A stretch of DNA of 31,591 nt from a virus, in the IMG/VR virus record IMGVR_UViG_3300037485_000684, positions 1 to 31,591 of that record; one strand, given 5' to 3'. Positions 7,892-17,295 of the stretch are shown here, piece after piece (position 1 is the first letter of the stretch; each line of letters starts with the position of its first letter). The notes below the pieces were generated by a model that saw only the letters and a program-made list of their open reading frames with translations, was not told the origin of the DNA and did not search any database. A program made the position numbers and the translations under genes.

Positions 7892-8121
7892 GTGTCACAC
7901 GTCTTTCTATTTACTTGTTTCTCAGGCTTGGGAAGCTTACAAAATATTCTATTGCTTTGGCAGCATCCTGTCTTTATCAGTCTGCGTTCTCTATATTTGC
8001 AATTAGGTAGGCACTTCCAGAATATGAAGGGATCACCTTCGTCTCTCTCAAAACCATCGGGGCAAGCCGGCGGCTTACCCCGATGCGGAGCCATTATGCT
8101 CCCGTCTGGTAATACTCTCAC
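7861..8121 (-). CDS. Small Cys-rich protein, unknown function
   Basis: Up to 86 residues with nine cysteines arranged as single, C-x3-C, CC, C and C-x2-C groups, suggesting one or two metal sites. I do not recognise the family. Two starts are possible: GTG at 8121, which overlaps the preceding stop (GTGA) and has AAGG seven bases upstream, or ATG at 8094 (MAPHRGKPPACPDGF) with GGGAG four bases upstream. The second begins directly at the conserved-looking part. A strong hairpin (8055-8085) follows the ATG. Nothing shows a function; it sits between a lysis-like cassette and the glycan cluster. Confidence 0.6.
   Translation of the reverse strand: MRVLPDGSIMAPHRGKPPACPDGFERDEGDPFIFWKCLPNCKYRERRLIKTGCCQSNRIFCKLPKPEKQVNRKTCDTCLQYQPIVG
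8055..8085 (-). other. GC-rich hairpin inside the Cys-rich gene
   Basis: CATCGGGG (8055-8062) pairs with CCCCGATG (8078-8085), and inside it AAGCC (8064-8068) pairs with GGCTT (8072-8076) around a 3-base loop, with one mismatch between the two helices. The stem begins nine bases past the alternative ATG at 8094 on the minus-strand mRNA. It is far more GC-rich than its surroundings. No T-tract follows, so it is not a normal terminator. It could slow translation or block RNA decay. Confidence 0.5.
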
Positions 8122-8414
8122 TTCTTAGCCTTCTGAATCAAATACTGTAAATCCTGTGCACTAATCAAGTACATACCACCTGCCTTCATTTTAGTAAGAA
8201 TCTTTTCTTTCCCTTCAACACTAACTAAAATCTCTTCGTTCTGAGCGACTTTTAGTGCACCATTCAATTCCGCTGGTACTGGAGCGAGGCTACTGTATAT
8301 TATTGTCTGTTGTTCCTTCAAACCTATTGAGCAACCAATCACTAGGAGGAGGGAGAGGGACAGTAAGACTGACATTAGAAACGCTTTTTTCTTCAGCAGG
8401 TGTGCGTAGAACAT
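8118..8414 (-). CDS. Small lipoprotein nested out of frame (outer-spanin-like architecture)
   Basis: A 98-residue predicted lipoprotein. A basic N-terminus (LLKKK) and a long hydrophobic stretch lead to the lipobox VIGC with C28 as the lipid-bearing cysteine; the mature part is about 70 residues. Its ATG has GGAGGT eight bases upstream, so the start is well supported, although it lies inside the gene 8290-8475 in another frame, with a 125-base overlap. A lipoprotein gene nested in a small membrane-protein gene next to a holin is the architecture of Rz/Rz1 spanins, which fuse inner and outer membranes at lysis. The mature region is not clearly proline-rich, so another envelope role is possible. 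Confidence 0.65.
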   Translation of the reverse strand: MFYAHLLKKKAFLMSVLLSLSLLLVIGCSIGLKEQQTIIYSSLAPVPAELNGALKVAQNEEILVSVEGKEKILTKMKAGGMYLISAQDLQYLIQKAKK

Positions 8415-8475
8415 CCTTTAATACCTCCGAAATTATGTTGCCGATGAACGCTAGAATCACACTAAGAATACTCAT
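8290..8475 (-). CDS. Small membrane protein overlapping the lipoprotein gene
   Basis: A 61-residue protein with a hydrophobic N-terminal helix (SILSVILAFIGNIISEVL) and a short polar tail containing a PLPPP stretch. Its ATG overlaps the stop of the holin-like gene (TAATG), so it is probably translated by coupling, since no strong ribosome site stands upstream. The 3' two thirds are read in two frames because of the nested lipoprotein gene. It could be an inner-membrane spanin partner or a holin accessory, but it lacks the long coiled coil expected of Rz. Function not proven. Confidence 0.5.
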   Translation of the reverse strand: MSILSVILAFIGNIISEVLKDVLRTPAEEKSVSNVSLTVPLPPPSDWLLNRFEGTTDNNIQ

Positions 8476-8825
8476 TATTGTTTCTTCGTCTTCGACAAGA
8501 GTTGCTTAATCAAACTAGCAACGCGTTCCTTGGTCCAGCTAAGAACAATATCCTTGGCCGGGCCGGTCGCAATCTCTTTAGCATGTTCCCACGCCATTGT
8601 CTTAGCCGCTTCAATCTCTTCTTTGGTGAGCTTACCGTCTTCTGCCATTGCCTTAGCTTGCCGAACGACCTCTTCCTGCGCAACAGCCATGCCTTCCAAT
8701 AAGCATTGCAAAGCCTCATTATCCTGATTCTTTGCAATCGCTCCGTCAATCAACTTCTTAATATAGTACGAAAGAACCGTTAGAACGCACGTTGCAACCG
8801 TACCGATAATCAAAGACCAGTCCAT
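8475..8825 (-). CDS. Probable holin (LL-H-like architecture)
   Basis: A 116-residue protein with one N-terminal transmembrane helix (LIIGTVATCVLTVLSYYI), then a charged helical body rich in Ala, Lys and Glu, ending in a basic tail (LLSKTKKQ). This layout resembles LL-H-family holins of about 110-130 residues. AGGCAGGA precedes the ATG. It follows the tail genes and leads the small membrane and lipoprotein pair, the normal place for lysis genes. No endolysin is found beside it. A small tail-associated membrane protein is the alternative. Confidence 0.5.
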   Translation of the reverse strand: MDWSLIIGTVATCVLTVLSYYIKKLIDGAIAKNQDNEALQCLLEGMAVAQEEVVRQAKAMAEDGKLTKEEIEAAKTMAWEHAKEIATGPAKDIVLSWTKERVASLIKQLLSKTKKQ

Positions 8826-8839
8826 ACTGTCCTGCCTTT

Positions 8840-9865
8840 CTAGTAGTTAATCATCGTATCAAAAGCCGGAACGCTCGCCCCGTAGAATCCGACACGATCT
8901 TGTTCAGTTGTAGCACCTTTATACCCAGGCGGTGAAAGAATATCTTGATTCGACTTCAAGATAAAAGACATTACTGTACCCATTCGATTAGTAATATTAC
9001 TGATTGGAATATCGAATTCATTAGCCTGGATATTGGCTTTAGTTGATCCAATAGTGAATCCAGTTGATGCTATAGAATCACAAAGATTATCAGTATTATA
9101 AGCATCAGCACTCGTTGGTGAACTGTCATCACTATTTGAAACATATAGTTCTATATTATAAGCATTTACTGTATTTATAGTAGAAACACGCGTCCACAAT
9201 AATGCTGAAATATAATTTTCCAAACCAGCCGGAACTTGTACACTAATTAAGGCTCGATACTCATTATGCTGTCTATTGTAATTCGGTGATGGAGAAAAGT
9301 ACGTCCATACATGTCCTACATACCCGAATCCACTACTAAGACTCTCAATATCACTAACTAATACCCCGCTCGTGTTGAACACCCTGACTCTTGTATTTAT
9401 GTTAGCACTGAGAATCTTGAGTGGGTAACCTTGCGTAGCAATAGCTAGAGCCTTCCGTACTTCCCACCAATCAATATGCTTGACCTCATCACCAATTGCT
9501 GGAGCGTTCGTGAACGTAAAACTTGTTCCTCCATCACTAAATATATCCTCTCTAAGCCTAAGGCGATTTATTGATTCTTGTAATGCCGTCCAATAACTTC
9601 CTTTAATCACGTGAGCATGAACGCGATCGCCAGCAGCAACATAGGGTGGAGTAGTGGTTGTTGAACCTTCACGCTGGTAATATCTTTTCCGTACCTCAGC
9701 GAAAAGCTGATTAACTCCTGATCTGTCATTGATCTCAACCTGAGTAGGAGGATTGCTGTAATCACTCTCTCCTGCTGTAAGTAGAAAAGGCAGATTAGCA
9801 TTCCATTTATAACGGTCGTCTCCGCTGCTCCCGATTCTTGGCGACCATATTATTGAATCGGTCAT
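8840..9865 (-). CDS. Putative tail or receptor-proximal structural protein
   Basis: A 341-residue protein that I cannot assign to a family. The start is ATG 9865, which shares ATGA with the stop of the tail hub gene. It opens with MTDSIIWSPRIG, has a mixed middle part with Trp-rich segments (DWWEVRKALAIA) and a C-terminal half rich in Ser, Thr and Asn with beta-strand character. There is no signal peptide or enzyme motif. Being last in the tail module, after tape measure, two small distal proteins and hub, suggests a distal tail or receptor-contact part. Confidence 0.55.
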   Translation of the reverse strand: MTDSIIWSPRIGSSGDDRYKWNANLPFLLTAGESDYSNPPTQVEINDRSGVNQLFAEVRKRYYQREGSTTTTPPYVAAGDRVHAHVIKGSYWTALQESINRLRLREDIFSDGGTSFTFTNAPAIGDEVKHIDWWEVRKALAIATQGYPLKILSANINTRVRVFNTSGVLVSDIESLSSGFGYVGHVWTYFSPSPNYNRQHNEYRALISVQVPAGLENYISALLWTRVSTINTVNAYNIELYVSNSDDSSPTSADAYNTDNLCDSIASTGFTIGSTKANIQANEFDIPISNITNRMGTVMSFILKSNQDILSPPGYKGATTEQDRVGFYGASVPAFDTMINY

Positions 9866-12204
9866 GCGTACACCATAGCGGGTGCAGCCCACTTAATGCC
9901 AAGAGCTTCATCAGAATCAGCTGTAAGAACCTGCCCGTTAGTGCCTACACCCAGCTTTGCTAAAGCCGTATCATAAGTAAGTAGATCACCTTTCGTGTCT
10001 AATGGAATATTAGCGGTTCCACCACTACCTATTGTTGGTCCATGATCCACGTCTAGTTGATTATCTGGAGTAGCTCTTTTACCTATCTGTTGATTTGTTA
10101 CTACCTTCACAGGATCAGAAACCGTAGTAACAGGCAAGGCGTCAGGCTCGACATCTCCTGTGTCACTCATCCAGAAATCAGCGAAGACAGTTACTGTTCC
10201 AGCCAAGGACGGAAGCATAGTATCAAAAGCAATAGTATTACCAGAAATATCATAAGACACTCCCTGTAGAATAGATTTGATACTAGCTATACTCAGATAG
10301 TCATTCAGCGTGAGAGTAGCACAATCGAAATTCTCAAGCTTTAGCTTAGTAAGGAACGTATTGAACTTAGATAATCTAAAAATATTACTGTATCTATTCT
10401 TCCAGAACGTAAGGCTCTTCTCTACAAGTGATTTATGTTGATAGATATAGAAATCGTATTCCTGTTTTCTGATTCCAAATAAGTCTATATTGTTTGTGTA
10501 CACTACTTTCTTTTCTTTATCATTAAGATAAGAATCTTTATACTTACCTGTAAGATAAGTTACTACATCTTCTATACTTGTGAATCCTAGTTCCAGAGTC
10601 TTCATCTCAATATCAGCAGCGCTTATAGTAGCGTCTGAGCTCGGCTCCACAGACAGGTATTTAATCTTTACTGTGTCACCTGAAATCACTAATCCGCATC
10701 TTGATTGCCAAGCGATCTCACGAACTGCATCAATAGCGTCTTTTTGATCCAAGATAGCAAAGTTGCAAGGATACTTATCCACGAGTGTTTTGACGGCAGT
10801 AAAGGTTGTTGTGTCTGGCGTCAGATCTGTGAAATCATTAAGAATAGTTTCAATGCACTCTGCACTATTATCGCTCTTACTACTAACTAAAGTAACCCAA
10901 ATTTCTTCATCGTAACCTTGCAGTTTTAATGGAGTCCCAAAGGTTATTGTAGTAGGAGTGAGCGTGGCATCAAAAGTTTCATTACTTAAGTCAACAGTAT
11001 ATAATGAAGATGGTATAATAACCAATTTACCATCTTGCTTACCTATGATTCTAGTAACACTGGTACTTGGATAGTAGTTAGCAACATATATATCATCGTC
11101 AACACCATCTACCTGTGTTACTATACAATCAATATTGAATCCAGTTAAGCCCCACGGCACCGGAAAAAAGATCATAACAAGCAAGGCTGTTGTAGTCGGT
11201 TGTGAGAGAACTGCACCTGAGTAATCCCAGGTTGCTCGTCCCACTTTAGCAACATCATCAATCTGATCTGTATCTGTTAATAGAACAGTAGCGCCAGTTT
11301 TATCGGTCCAAGCATATACGAACCAACACTTATTACCTTCTTGTTTCCAGCAGTAGTTGATTCTATGCTCGTCACTAGCTATTGTACTGTAACACCACAT
11401 GCCTACTAAATCAGCAGTTTCGTCTAACCAAACAACATGCGGGTCATCATAGTCAGGATCAGCGATATGATTGAATGCTCTGTCTTCGATACTTAGATTT
11501 GTATATCTTGAGATATTGAAATCAGTTACAGTGAACTCATTATCGCTCATCGTACCTTCAATCAATATTCCTAAAATATCAACGGTTATTGTACCAGTCT
11601 GCGGGAATCTTGTACCATCTTCAACAGTCATTGTATCTGGAGCATTTATCAAATCATAGTATTGAGTGAGCTTAGAAACCGGTTTGCGCTGAACCAGAGC
11701 AGCAGGAACATCTCTAGGTTTGCCGAACACAACAGGCCAACGCTTTTCTTCGTCATTAAGGATTGTGAACGTTCCCACGTCGGTGCTATTGATCTTACTA
11801 ATAACCTCAAAACTAAGCTTACGTTCACCTTCACTCCAACTGATTGTACCACTCACCTTACCAGTGAGAACCGTTATGAGATCAGCTTGTAACAAACCCT
11901 CGAAATGATGATAAATAGTACAATCCTTACCTTCGAGAACATTAGCTTCAATAATCGCTCTAAATCCTTCACTATCTACGTCACTAAGTTCTACACTCAT
12001 GCTACTGATCTCGCTAATCCCGTCTACGGACTTCTGACTAGCAAGAGCACCTAGACTAATAATAGAACCCTTGGCACTAATAGTGCCAAGGGTCAAATCT
12101 TTAGATGCGTAGTACGCACCTAATAGTTCAATAATTATGATGGGTTCAACCCCGTTGAGTTTGGCGACTTCTGCGATCGCAGAGGCGGTTAATGTCCTAG
12201 ACAA
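9862..12204 (-). CDS. Tail hub / tail tip protein
   Basis: A 780-residue structural protein. The N-terminal 180 residues resemble phage tail-hub or baseplate-type proteins: alternating strands around ISEISSMSVELSD and a typical segment WPVVFGKPRDVPA. The C-terminus ends in TKGDLLTYDTALAKL and GTNGQVLTADSDEALGIKW, a module common at the ends of virion proteins. The start is taken as TTG 12204, since AAGGAG is six bases upstream; the in-frame TTG at 12219 has that site inside the gene. It overlaps the preceding gene by eight bases. It probably closes the tail tube and links to fibres; precise orthology is uncertain. Confidence 0.65.
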   Translation of the reverse strand: MSRTLTASAIAEVAKLNGVEPIIIIELLGAYYASKDLTLGTISAKGSIISLGALASQKSVDGISEISSMSVELSDVDSEGFRAIIEANVLEGKDCTIYHHFEGLLQADLITVLTGKVSGTISWSEGERKLSFEVISKINSTDVGTFTILNDEEKRWPVVFGKPRDVPAALVQRKPVSKLTQYYDLINAPDTMTVEDGTRFPQTGTITVDILGILIEGTMSDNEFTVTDFNISRYTNLSIEDRAFNHIADPDYDDPHVVWLDETADLVGMWCYSTIASDEHRINYCWKQEGNKCWFVYAWTDKTGATVLLTDTDQIDDVAKVGRATWDYSGAVLSQPTTTALLVMIFFPVPWGLTGFNIDCIVTQVDGVDDDIYVANYYPSTSVTRIIGKQDGKLVIIPSSLYTVDLSNETFDATLTPTTITFGTPLKLQGYDEEIWVTLVSSKSDNSAECIETILNDFTDLTPDTTTFTAVKTLVDKYPCNFAILDQKDAIDAVREIAWQSRCGLVISGDTVKIKYLSVEPSSDATISAADIEMKTLELGFTSIEDVVTYLTGKYKDSYLNDKEKKVVYTNNIDLFGIRKQEYDFYIYQHKSLVEKSLTFWKNRYSNIFRLSKFNTFLTKLKLENFDCATLTLNDYLSIASIKSILQGVSYDISGNTIAFDTMLPSLAGTVTVFADFWMSDTGDVEPDALPVTTVSDPVKVVTNQQIGKRATPDNQLDVDHGPTIGSGGTANIPLDTKGDLLTYDTALAKLGVGTNGQVLTADSDEALGIKWAAPAMVYA

Positions 12205-12571
12205 TTTGTTCTCCTTCAATCTCTAAATTTGCCGAACAGAAATCACCCTTACTCTCAGTAACAACCTCAACTGGATTCGTTAGAATCTTTATCTTCCAAA
12301 TCAGCCCATCGTAATCAGTATATTTAAGATACTCTGAACCATAGGCTTCAACGAAGTCAAGTAGTGCGAGTGCCTGCGCTCTAGGTATTGATTCGAAATT
12401 CAGAGCTTTAGCAATTTGTATTGGTCCACGAATGTACGTTATGATTTGACCAGACATATTCTTCTTCGTATTGATTTGGTGTCGGTATGTGTCACTATCG
12501 CCAATTAGTGGATTCTCTAAATCCAGAGTAGAATCCACTGAACCAGTATAGGGGTACTCGAACTTTATCAT
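12197..12571 (-). CDS. Small distal-tail protein, paralogue B
   Basis: A 124-residue protein. It aligns end to end with the product of the gene just upstream (12580-12954), also 124 residues: both start MI-x3-YPYT, share L-x-NP-x-IGD, and have a KY-x-DY block near residue 80-88 and a Cys near the end. AGGAGG five bases before the ATG gives a strong start. The position between tape measure and hub is that of distal tail (Dit-like) or tip assembly proteins. The family name is uncertain, but the tandem duplication is clear. Confidence 0.65.
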   Translation of the reverse strand: MIKFEYPYTGSVDSTLDLENPLIGDSDTYRHQINTKKNMSGQIITYIRGPIQIAKALNFESIPRAQALALLDFVEAYGSEYLKYTDYDGLIWKIKILTNPVEVVTESKGDFCSANLEIEGEQIV

Positions 12572-12579
12572 ATTGCCTC

Positions 12580-12954
12580 CTAGCTGGTCATGGTAACCAA
12601 ATCAAAACTGGTTTCAAACAATGGACAGATTAGGCCAGGTATTGTCTTAAAGATTATATCTTCTGTCGTTATGATTCCCATCCAAGTTACAGACTCATAA
12701 TCAATATACTTAATAATCTTGCCTCTTGATGCTGCGAACAGCACTATTAGTTCAGCTTTCTTCGTTGCACTGATTTCTGAGAACGTAAGACTCAGACTGG
12801 TCGAACCCAACCAGAGGCCAGCTTGTTGAAGCTGACCTCCAGTTGAGCGTCGAATAAGATTATTTTGATCTAGCCTCTGGATATCACCTATATTAGGATT
12901 TCGTAATACTACACTAATAGTAGGACTCGTGTACGGATAGGATAATGTTATCAT
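12580..12954 (-). CDS. Small distal-tail protein, paralogue A
   Basis: A 124-residue protein, first of a tandem paralogous pair. Its ATG overlaps the stop of the tape measure gene as ATGA, so it is co-translated with it. Shared blocks with its neighbour are MI-x3-YPYT, L-x-NP-x-IGD, a GQ turn and KYIDY near residue 85. No catalytic motif is seen. Directly behind the tape measure gene one expects the distal tail protein that joins tube and hub, and this is the best guess. Confidence 0.65.
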   Translation of the reverse strand: MITLSYPYTSPTISVVLRNPNIGDIQRLDQNNLIRRSTGGQLQQAGLWLGSTSLSLTFSEISATKKAELIVLFAASRGKIIKYIDYESVTWMGIITTEDIIFKTIPGLICPLFETSFDLVTMTS

Positions 12955-15900
12955 GCAAGGCTCAACGTTCCACGTCTGATTGCACGTCTGAGTTCCTTGC
13001 CGATTGCAACAACATCAGTCTGAACAGAACCAGAAGCTTGCAAACTGACATTAACATTTCCTACACTATTGTTATTCACAATCCCTCCACGAGCATAGCC
13101 TTTGATTCCGCTGTTCATAGCAAGCAACTGACTATAATATTTGCCTGTTGCTGCTCGATTCATAACGAACTCGCCTGGACTTAGAACAGCATGTACTGAA
13201 TCCTGCGCATAGCCACCTCTTGCGAAATCATCCGGTCCTAATGGCCTCGTTAATGAACTCAAATCCATTGGTCTCTCAAGAATCAATTTATTGATCTTTT
13301 CTTCAATAGCAACACGTTGTTGCTGTGTACTCAAAATTACTTGGCTCTCCGTCTTCTGTAAAGTTATAGCGGCTTGAATTTTAGTATTAGCCTGAACACG
13401 TTGCTGTTCGAGAGCATTAAGATCTCTAGCTAAAGTAACAGAATCAGAAGCTTGATTCGCAACTGCTTGCAGCATATTTTGTAGATTAGGATTTCTTCCT
13501 AAAATCGCCCGCAAATCCTGAGTCTGGATTCTATTAAGAGTATCGCTTGATCTATTCTGAGCCTCACCAAAGGTCTTAGTCAAGAGCTTGGCATTTTTAG
13601 CTATATTAGGCAATACACTTGTATCCTTATCTTCAAGCAACTTCTTCAAATCTTCCTTAAGCTTCATTACGGCATCTTTTTCTTGACTTGGGAATTCAGA
13701 CATACTAACGAAAGTCAAGGAACTAAGGATTTGCTGTAGTTCAACGAAGTTAGCTCGCTGCGTCGCTAAGTTATCTACAGCAGCTTTCTTTTCTTTAACC
13801 TGCAAATCAATAAGTGAATTAAGTGTATCTTTCTGTTTTAATAATTCCGTATTATAGTCTTTAAGTGCTTGAGTCTTTTGATTGACATCAAACTGTTTTT
13901 GTTCGTTAGCAAGTAAATCTAAATAACGTTGCTCGTTAATGAGTTTGTCTTTATCCTTACCTTTGAACTGTTGTTCAAGGCTCATTAACTTTTTAATCGC
14001 ATCTTGTCTTTCCTTAAATGAACTCTCTCTAGCATCAGAAGTAGGCAGTTCAAGAATCTTACTGAGAGGCGTGTCTGAAACCATCTTTTTAGCGTCAAGA
14101 AAATCTTGTAAATCTATCTCGCGCTTGGCTTTTTCCGCAAAGAGATCATCTTCAACCTTTTTACGTTTGGCGTCCGCTGCTTCTTGAACTTTAGCAAGTC
14201 TATCAGCTAATCCTTGCATATAAGTAGTATAGTTAGTAGTTTGATTCTTAAGATTCTTAGTTTGTAAATCAGAGATTTTACCTTCAAACTCTTCTCTACG
14301 ATGCTGAATCTCTAGTTCAAGTTCTACTCTCCTATCCTTCAACTCCTTTAATTTAGCTTGCTGATTATCTCGATCATTATCTCCTAATCGATCAATCTTA
14401 TCTTTATATTTCTTAGCTTCAATATACTTGCCTTTAGCAATAAGAGCATTATATTTATCATAAAAGGTTTGACGCTTATCTAAATATTTTAAATCACCTG
14501 TCAGGGAAGCATGTTTTATCTGCTCATCTAATTGATTTAATTCCAAAGCAGATTTACGTTCAAACTCAACTCTATCTGATTCTACTTTCGGGCGCTGCTT
14601 ATTCTTCTTAGCGTCTTCTTTCTCGGCTTGAGCAATGAGTTTCATCATTGTTTTACCAAGATCAGCAGCTTCTTTAGCTGCGTCTTTGGCGTCTTCAAAC
14701 AGGCCAAGTCCAGCTGCCTTTTCAGAATAAGTCACCATCTCGTCTATACGTTTTTTATATGCGTTAATCTTTTCTTCCGGAAGTAGATCCTCAATATTGA
14801 TTTCAAACTGTTCACTCTCGATATTCTTTCGTAAATCTCTGATATTATCTGCAAACTTTTTTGTAGCTGCTTCATTATCAGCTACAGATTTATCAATACC
14901 GTCGATAACTTTTTGAATCAAATTACCAGTATAAGTTATTGCTTTCTCTAAATTCTTTACTAATTTATCGTGTACTTTCTCCAGAGTATTATATTCTTTA
15001 ACATATTGAGCAATAACCTCTGTAGAACCTTTCAATAAAAGCCGTACACGTTCGTCATTAGCTTTCTTTTCAGCACTAGCAATCTTGTCAATACTCGTGT
15101 ATGCTGTCTGTTTGAAAGCATCAGAATTGGCTTTGACCGCTGCATTTATTCTTTCAAGCTCTCTACGAGTAACAGTAGTAAGATACTCAACGGCAGTAGC
15201 GAAAAGCATGATCTTAGTAACTGCTAATCCAAAGGGATTTACTAAAGCTAATTTAAGCAACAGACCAGTGACTGCTACAATCGCAGCACTCAATACACCA
15301 GTCATTAAAGAAGCTAAGACTTTAATTGTATTATCCAAATCACCAAAGATATTTATTATTTTACTGATTTTATCAACCAAACCACTTCCGAGTTCAGTGA
15401 ACATATTCTTGATTTTATTAACAGTTACCTGAACATTTTTACCACTAGACTCCATAGCGATTTCTGTAGCTTTATCATAAGATTGCATGCCTTCTGTGAT
15501 CTTACTCAAAACCTCATTATACCGTTCTGCTGATGCACCTGTCAAACCCATCACGCCGGTCAAAGCGCGAACGTTATTGAACATAGTAGCAAGTTCAGTA
15601 GAACTGCCTTCTGTAGCTCTAGCTAGTCTTTGTAACGTTCCACCGAGGCCATAAATCTTAATAGCAGCTTCTGCGGAATCAACTCCAAGGATTTCACCAA
15701 AGGCTTTCTTCATATCTCTTGAAGGCTTAAGTAATTCAAGAATAACACCACGAATCTGTGTTATAGCTTCGTGCGCGCCAACGCCTTTTTCAGTAATAAC
15801 TGAAATAGCCGTACCTAATTCAGCCATGCTGATTCCTAATTGGCTGGCTGGTACTGCTATTCTACCAAATGTATTCGCAAGTTCACTAGCTTCAACACGA

Positions 15901-17285
15901 CCGATTTCAATTGTCTTGAACAAGAGGGCTGAAACATTTTTAGTTTGTGAAACATCTAATCCGTAAGCTTTCATTGCGCCTGACAAAAGATTTACGGCAT
16001 CAGTGCTAGTAGATACTGTTACAGTAGCGAACTTCGCAGCTTCCGCCATGAACGTAAATAATTCTGGACCTTTGGCAATTTGGTTAGATACTGCTTTATA
16101 AGCGGCAGTAGCCTCATCCATTAAATCAATACCCCAAGCGTCTGAGATACCTCTTAAGCTCTTAGCAAAAGTCTCATTACTTAATTGGGCTTCTTGGTTA
16201 ATGGTTCTGATTCTACTAATCTGAATCTGAAAATCTATTGCAGTCTGAATACCAATTTGCAAAGCATTTATCATACTTGTCAAGGCTTGATGTGCTAACT
16301 GAATCGTCAATATGCGTTGCATATTCTGCCACGTTAAGGTGAAATCTTGTGTCCGCTTTTCAGTAGCCGTTAAGTTACGTTGCAGATTATAGAATTGCTT
16401 ATCTGCTCCACTACTTACGGCAGCTAGAGCAGCATTCTTATCTTTCGTTTTGGCTAATGTAGAATCATATATGCTATTGAGTTTCAGTGCTTGAGCATAT
16501 TGCTTCTCTAAATCAACCGAACGGGCTTTATCAGTAGCAATCATAGCAGCATTCATTGCTTGCGCTCTTGATTGTGTCTTCAACATTACGTCATCGTATT
16601 TAGCATTAGCTTGTAAAGCAAATGTGTGCTGCTTATCATAGTCAATTTGCTTTTGTATGTTTGCTAAATCATTACTCTTGACAGCGAGCGTCTGAGTTCT
16701 ACCTAAATTACCTTGAGCCTTTTGAACCTTGACTAAAAGATCCTGGACTCTGCCAAGCTCACCTGTAAATGCCGAGAACTGGCCTTTACCTACTTGAGAC
16801 CAGATTCCTTTAACGTCGTCAGCAGCAATCCTATTCTTTGCTACAAACTCTGTTACTCTGGCTATCGAACGCTTATAAGCATAAGCTTCTTCAGGCGTGG
16901 ATGAACTAAGATCAACACCCTTCTGTAAAGAAGAACCGACTGATTTTGCTTCTCTTTTAGCCTGACGGCCTAATTGTAAATCTTTTAATCTAGCCTGTTC
17001 CTCGGCTAGACTGCTAAGAGCTCTTTTAGTTTCGCTTGCACCAATTGTTACTAATCGCAAGCCTTTTTCAGTTTGCTTGAGTGTAAGATTAACTTTTACA
17101 CCAGCAACCTGTACGTTACTTAGAGAGGCAGAAAGTAAATCACCAGCCTTATCAAATTGCACACTTGCTCTACCAGCTTGCTCAACAGCTATCCCGTATT
17201 CTGTAAAGAACTTTAGAACCTTATTAAATCCAGCACCTAAAGTTTCATCTACTTTCATGCCTATACTGATGAGATCTTCGTTCAT
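12951..17285 (-). CDS. Tape measure protein
   Basis: A 1444-residue protein, the longest in the window. Residues about 370-640 carry the TP901-type tape measure core, including VEASELANTFGRIAVPAS and ELGTAISVITEKGVGAHEA. Hydrophobic segments follow at about 655-715, then about 600 residues of Lys/Glu-rich coiled coil. Near residue 1365-1395 is the AVLSPGEFVMNRAATGKY signature often found at tape measure C-termini, followed by a Gly-rich stretch. GAGG eight bases upstream supports the ATG. It sets tail length and is probably ejected with the DNA. At about 0.15 nm per residue, the usual rule, the tail would be about 215 nm. It follows the tail chaperone genes as expected. Confidence 0.93.
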   Translation of the reverse strand: MNEDLISIGMKVDETLGAGFNKVLKFFTEYGIAVEQAGRASVQFDKAGDLLSASLSNVQVAGVKVNLTLKQTEKGLRLVTIGASETKRALSSLAEEQARLKDLQLGRQAKREAKSVGSSLQKGVDLSSSTPEEAYAYKRSIARVTEFVAKNRIAADDVKGIWSQVGKGQFSAFTGELGRVQDLLVKVQKAQGNLGRTQTLAVKSNDLANIQKQIDYDKQHTFALQANAKYDDVMLKTQSRAQAMNAAMIATDKARSVDLEKQYAQALKLNSIYDSTLAKTKDKNAALAAVSSGADKQFYNLQRNLTATEKRTQDFTLTWQNMQRILTIQLAHQALTSMINALQIGIQTAIDFQIQISRIRTINQEAQLSNETFAKSLRGISDAWGIDLMDEATAAYKAVSNQIAKGPELFTFMAEAAKFATVTVSTSTDAVNLLSGAMKAYGLDVSQTKNVSALLFKTIEIGRVEASELANTFGRIAVPASQLGISMAELGTAISVITEKGVGAHEAITQIRGVILELLKPSRDMKKAFGEILGVDSAEAAIKIYGLGGTLQRLARATEGSSTELATMFNNVRALTGVMGLTGASAERYNEVLSKITEGMQSYDKATEIAMESSGKNVQVTVNKIKNMFTELGSGLVDKISKIINIFGDLDNTIKVLASLMTGVLSAAIVAVTGLLLKLALVNPFGLAVTKIMLFATAVEYLTTVTRRELERINAAVKANSDAFKQTAYTSIDKIASAEKKANDERVRLLLKGSTEVIAQYVKEYNTLEKVHDKLVKNLEKAITYTGNLIQKVIDGIDKSVADNEAATKKFADNIRDLRKNIESEQFEINIEDLLPEEKINAYKKRIDEMVTYSEKAAGLGLFEDAKDAAKEAADLGKTMMKLIAQAEKEDAKKNKQRPKVESDRVEFERKSALELNQLDEQIKHASLTGDLKYLDKRQTFYDKYNALIAKGKYIEAKKYKDKIDRLGDNDRDNQQAKLKELKDRRVELELEIQHRREEFEGKISDLQTKNLKNQTTNYTTYMQGLADRLAKVQEAADAKRKKVEDDLFAEKAKREIDLQDFLDAKKMVSDTPLSKILELPTSDARESSFKERQDAIKKLMSLEQQFKGKDKDKLINEQRYLDLLANEQKQFDVNQKTQALKDYNTELLKQKDTLNSLIDLQVKEKKAAVDNLATQRANFVELQQILSSLTFVSMSEFPSQEKDAVMKLKEDLKKLLEDKDTSVLPNIAKNAKLLTKTFGEAQNRSSDTLNRIQTQDLRAILGRNPNLQNMLQAVANQASDSVTLARDLNALEQQRVQANTKIQAAITLQKTESQVILSTQQQRVAIEEKINKLILERPMDLSSLTRPLGPDDFARGGYAQDSVHAVLSPGEFVMNRAATGKYYSQLLAMNSGIKGYARGGIVNNNSVGNVNVSLQASGSVQTDVVAIGKELRRAIRRGTLSLA

Positions 17286-17295
17286 GGCTGGTACC

